7,828 bases of DNA from contig JAEWBW010000655.1 in the NCBI GenBank assembly GCA_023390955.1, positions 1 through 7,828 of the forward strand, given 5' to 3'. The notes beneath the pieces are model-generated. The model saw only the letters and a program-made list of their open reading frames with translations, did no database searches and was not told the DNA's origin. Shown in pieces: positions 5,968 through 7,828 of this stretch. The translations under genes and the position numbers were made by a program. This DNA comes from Pseudomonadota bacterium (lineage in GTDB: Bacteria; Pseudomonadota; Alphaproteobacteria; Rhizobiales; Xanthobacteraceae). How positions within the stretch are numbered: position 1 is the first letter of the stretch; every line of letters starts with the position of its first letter.

Positions 5968-7305
5968 GCGCAGGACGGGGCGCCTGCGCCAGACCAGCAG
6001 ATAGTAGCCCATCTGCAGGATGAACATGGCGCAGAACACGATCGGGTAGGCGGCCCAGACGCCCTCGATGCCGATGATCCGGCTCAGGATCACCGCCGAC
6101 GGCAATTCGATCGCGAGGATGGCAAAGATCGACAGCAGCATGGGCGTGAGCGCGACGCCGCCGGCCCGCATGGCGCCCGAAAACACCGTCGCAAGACCGA
6201 ACGGCACCGTACTCCACAGTGCGACATGCAGCAGGCCCGTGGCGAGATCGAGCACGGCGGGGTCGATGATGAAGAGGCCGAGCACGCTGCGCGCCGAGAG
6301 GTAGATCAACGCCACGAGGCCGCCGGTCAGGACGATGTTGTACAGCAGGCCGGTCTTGACGATGGCGTCGAAGCGCGCGTGATGGCCGCCGCCGATCGCC
6401 TGCGCGCCAAGGATCGAGACCGAGATCGAAATCGACATCGCCGTGAACTGCGCATAGCCCATCACCTGGTTGACCGCGCCATAGGCTGCGGTGGCCTCGG
6501 AGCCAAAGCCGTTGACGAGCCCGAGCAGCACCAGCTCGGCGATCGCCATCGCCACCATGCCGACCGCGCTCGGCAGCCCGATGCCGAGGATCTTTCCGAG
6601 CATGGCGCGGTCGATCCGCAGGCTGTGCAGCAGCACCGCATCAGGCGCGAGCGGATGATTTTTGCGCAGCAGATGGGCCGCGAGCAGGATCAGCGTGATC
6701 GCGTTGGCGACGGCCGAGGCCCATGCGGGGCTGGCAACGCCGAACCCGCTATGGATCAGGACCGGCGTGAGGATCAACCCGATGAGGGTTGAGAAGGCCA
6801 GCGCCAGCAGCGGTGTGCGGGCATCGCCGACGCCGCGGATCATCGACGTCATCAAGAGGAAGACGAAGCCGAGCGGCACCGTCAGCAGCATGATGCGGGC
6901 GTAGGCGCTGGATTGATCGAGAATGTCCGGCGGGGTCGCGAGCGCCATCATCAGGGGACGGCTGAAGATGCCACCAAGCAGTGCGACGGAGGTCGCAAGC
7001 AGCAAGCCGACCGCGAGCGTCGTGCCGGCGACGGTCTTGATCCGTCCATTCTCGCCAGCGCCAAAGGCCTGGCCGATCAGCACGGTGGCGCCGGTGCTCA
7101 GGCCCATCACGAAGGCGAACAGGAAGAAGATCACGGGAAAGACGGCCGCGACCGCCGCCAGCGCATCGACGCCGATCATTTGGCCGAGAAAGACATTGCT
7201 CACGGTTCCGAACAACGATTGAAGCGCGTTGCCAAGCATCATCGGGAGCAGGAACAGAAGGAATGTCTTCGGAAGCGATTGCGTGCTGGACATGATTTTG
7301 GACAT
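5959..7305 (-). CDS. MATE-family multidrug/toxin efflux transporter
   Basis: A 448-residue inner-membrane protein with the length and pattern of MATE exporters: about twelve hydrophobic segments in two related six-helix halves. The N-half carries the family-like run GVDALAAVAAVFPV (45-58) and GLSTGATVLIGQAFGAGE (68-85); the C-half repeats it as FGSEATAAYGAVNQ (267-280) and SVSILGAQAIGGG (295-307). MIRGVGDARTPL (155-166) and AMRAGGVALTPM (378-389) are the equivalent loops of the two halves. These proteins export drugs or metabolites in exchange for sodium ions or protons; substrate cannot be told from sequence. The ATG at 7305 has AAGGA six bases upstream. The frame runs open to 7464, but that stretch is arginine-rich and overlaps the DUF2239 gene. 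It follows the DUF2239 gene by 92 bases, possibly in one transcript. Confidence 0.93.
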   Translation of the reverse strand: MSKIMSSTQSLPKTFLLFLLPMMLGNALQSLFGTVSNVFLGQMIGVDALAAVAAVFPVIFFLFAFVMGLSTGATVLIGQAFGAGENGRIKTVAGTTLAVGLLLATSVALLGGIFSRPLMMALATPPDILDQSSAYARIMLLTVPLGFVFLLMTSMIRGVGDARTPLLALAFSTLIGLILTPVLIHSGFGVASPAWASAVANAITLILLAAHLLRKNHPLAPDAVLLHSLRIDRAMLGKILGIGLPSAVGMVAMAIAELVLLGLVNGFGSEATAAYGAVNQVMGYAQFTAMSISISVSILGAQAIGGGHHARFDAIVKTGLLYNIVLTGGLVALIYLSARSVLGLFIIDPAVLDLATGLLHVALWSTVPFGLATVFSGAMRAGGVALTPMLLSIFAILAIELPSAVILSRIIGIEGVWAAYPIVFCAMFILQMGYYLLVWRRRPVLRLA

Positions 7306-7318
7306 GGCATTTCCTTCG

Positions 7319-7340
7319 GCGCGGCAAGGCGATGCCGCGC
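7319..7340 (-). promoter_or_regulatory. 8-bp hairpin directly upstream of the MATE ribosome-binding site
   Basis: On the minus strand GCGCGGCA pairs perfectly with TGCCGCGC around a six-base loop. The stem ends a few bases before the AAGGA ribosome-binding site of the MATE gene and lies in the 92-base gap after the DUF2239 stop. There is no T-tract, so a terminator role is doubtful. It could protect the 5' end or tune ribosome access, or be chance in GC-rich DNA. Confidence 0.4.
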
Positions 7341-7397
7341 AACGCTTGAAGTCGCGGATGATTGAGGGTTCGGAAGAGGGGCTGCGCCGGGCCGGTG

Positions 7398-7828
7398 TTA
7401 CGGCGGTCCGGCGCGATCGCTGTTGGCGAGCCTGACGATGTGATCGCGGATGTCGCTGGGCCACTCCGCGATCAGCGATGCAAAGCGCCGGCGGTCGTCG
7501 GCGAACAATGCGCGTGTGGCTTCCTCGAAATGCGGCAGGTTGCCGGCCATCACGGACATGAAGTGATAAGCCGCATCCCGCGCGCTTCGTTCGCGGTCTC
7601 GGTCACCGCTGGCGCGCCGCGCATCGTCGACGAGTTTTCGGAGCGCAACCGAGGCGCCGCCGGGCTGCGCGCCCAGCCATTCCCAGTGCCGCGGCAGCAG
7701 CGTCACCTCGCGCGCGACCACGCCGAGTTTCGGCCGGCCGCGACCGCGCGGTGCCGCGGCCGTTTCGGCCGCGTCGGGTGCCGCCAGCCGCGCCGCGCCC
7801 TCACGGTCGTCGCCGCGCAGGTCGAAAT
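7398..7828 (-). CDS. DUF2239 family protein (5' end beyond the window)
   Basis: The last 142 residues of a protein of unknown function; the coding frame runs off the right edge at 7828. A GTG at 7721 is not a sensible start because conserved-looking sequence continues upstream (FDLRG near the edge, then RGRGRPKLG). I recognise the family from GRPKLGVVAREVTLLPRHWEWL, PGGASVALRKLV and the C-terminal FEEATRALFADDRRRF and WPSDIRDH blocks. RGRGRPK (visible residues 27-33) looks like an AT-hook, and residues 36-70 have a strand-helix-helix outline with GGAS before the second helix, as in ribbon-helix-helix DNA-binding proteins. That DNA-binding reading is my inference. Full-length members are, as I recall, roughly 190-200 residues, so about 50 are missing here. 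The TAA stop at 7398-7400 is 92 bases before the MATE start. Confidence 0.85.
   Translation of the reverse strand, partial: FDLRGDDREGAARLAAPDAAETAAAPRGRGRPKLGVVAREVTLLPRHWEWLGAQPGGASVALRKLVDDARRASGDRDRERSARDAAYHFMSVMAGNLPHFEEATRALFADDRRRFASLIAEWPSDIRDHIVRLANSDRAGPP

Noticed and set aside
6226..6792. Plus-strand open frame (188 codons) opposite the MATE gene
   Set aside because: Its composition is dominated by R, D, H and Q, as expected from antisense of hydrophobic codons. The transporter on the other strand is unambiguous.

Overview
This high-GC window looks like chromosomal DNA from an alphaproteobacterium of the Bradyrhizobium/Rhodopseudomonas group. The pointers are the GC-rich third codon positions, a two-domain thioredoxin/TPR protein, a DUF2239 gene, and GTCGTCCYGGC-type palindromic intergenic repeats. 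I assign the organism from recall of these families, not from a database search. I see no integrase, transposase, CRISPR array or phage gene.

Left part (1-1274): a minus-strand thioredoxin-TPR co-chaperone gene (CnoX/YbbN type) lies divergently from a complete tRNA-Gly(GCC). A 262-bp spacer between them carries a perfect 12-bp palindrome and a weak promoter candidate. The next 650 bp (1275-1927) hold no convincing gene, but do contain a 9-bp hairpin, a 12-bp CACGTG-centred palindrome, a probable decayed repeat and an AT-richer stretch before the next gene.

Middle (1928-3957, plus strand): an exported PQQ-type soluble sugar (sorbosone-like) dehydrogenase is followed, after a strong intrinsic terminator, by an exported dihaem cytochrome c4-like protein. 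Together they could form a periplasmic oxidation module, with the dehydrogenase oxidising a sugar or aldehyde and the cytochrome carrying electrons to the respiratory chain. The pairing is inferred from adjacency.

Right part (4131-7828, all minus strand): in transcription order, a DUF2239 gene cut by the window edge, a MATE-family efflux transporter, a 2-hydroxychromene-2-carboxylate isomerase-like (DsbA-fold/kappa-GST) protein, and a ketopantoate-reductase-family NADPH enzyme. The last gene is bracketed by two copies of one palindromic repeat element, each made of two inverted hairpin arms. The isomerase gene appears to have its own promoter overlapping the end of the MATE gene, and probably starts at a TTG codon.

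Most of the window is ordinary core-type DNA. The points most worth a second look are the paired repeats with a compensatory stem change, the leader of the isomerase gene, the altered active-site neighbourhood of the ketopantoate-reductase homologue, and the AT-hook plus ribbon-helix-helix-like region in the DUF2239 protein.
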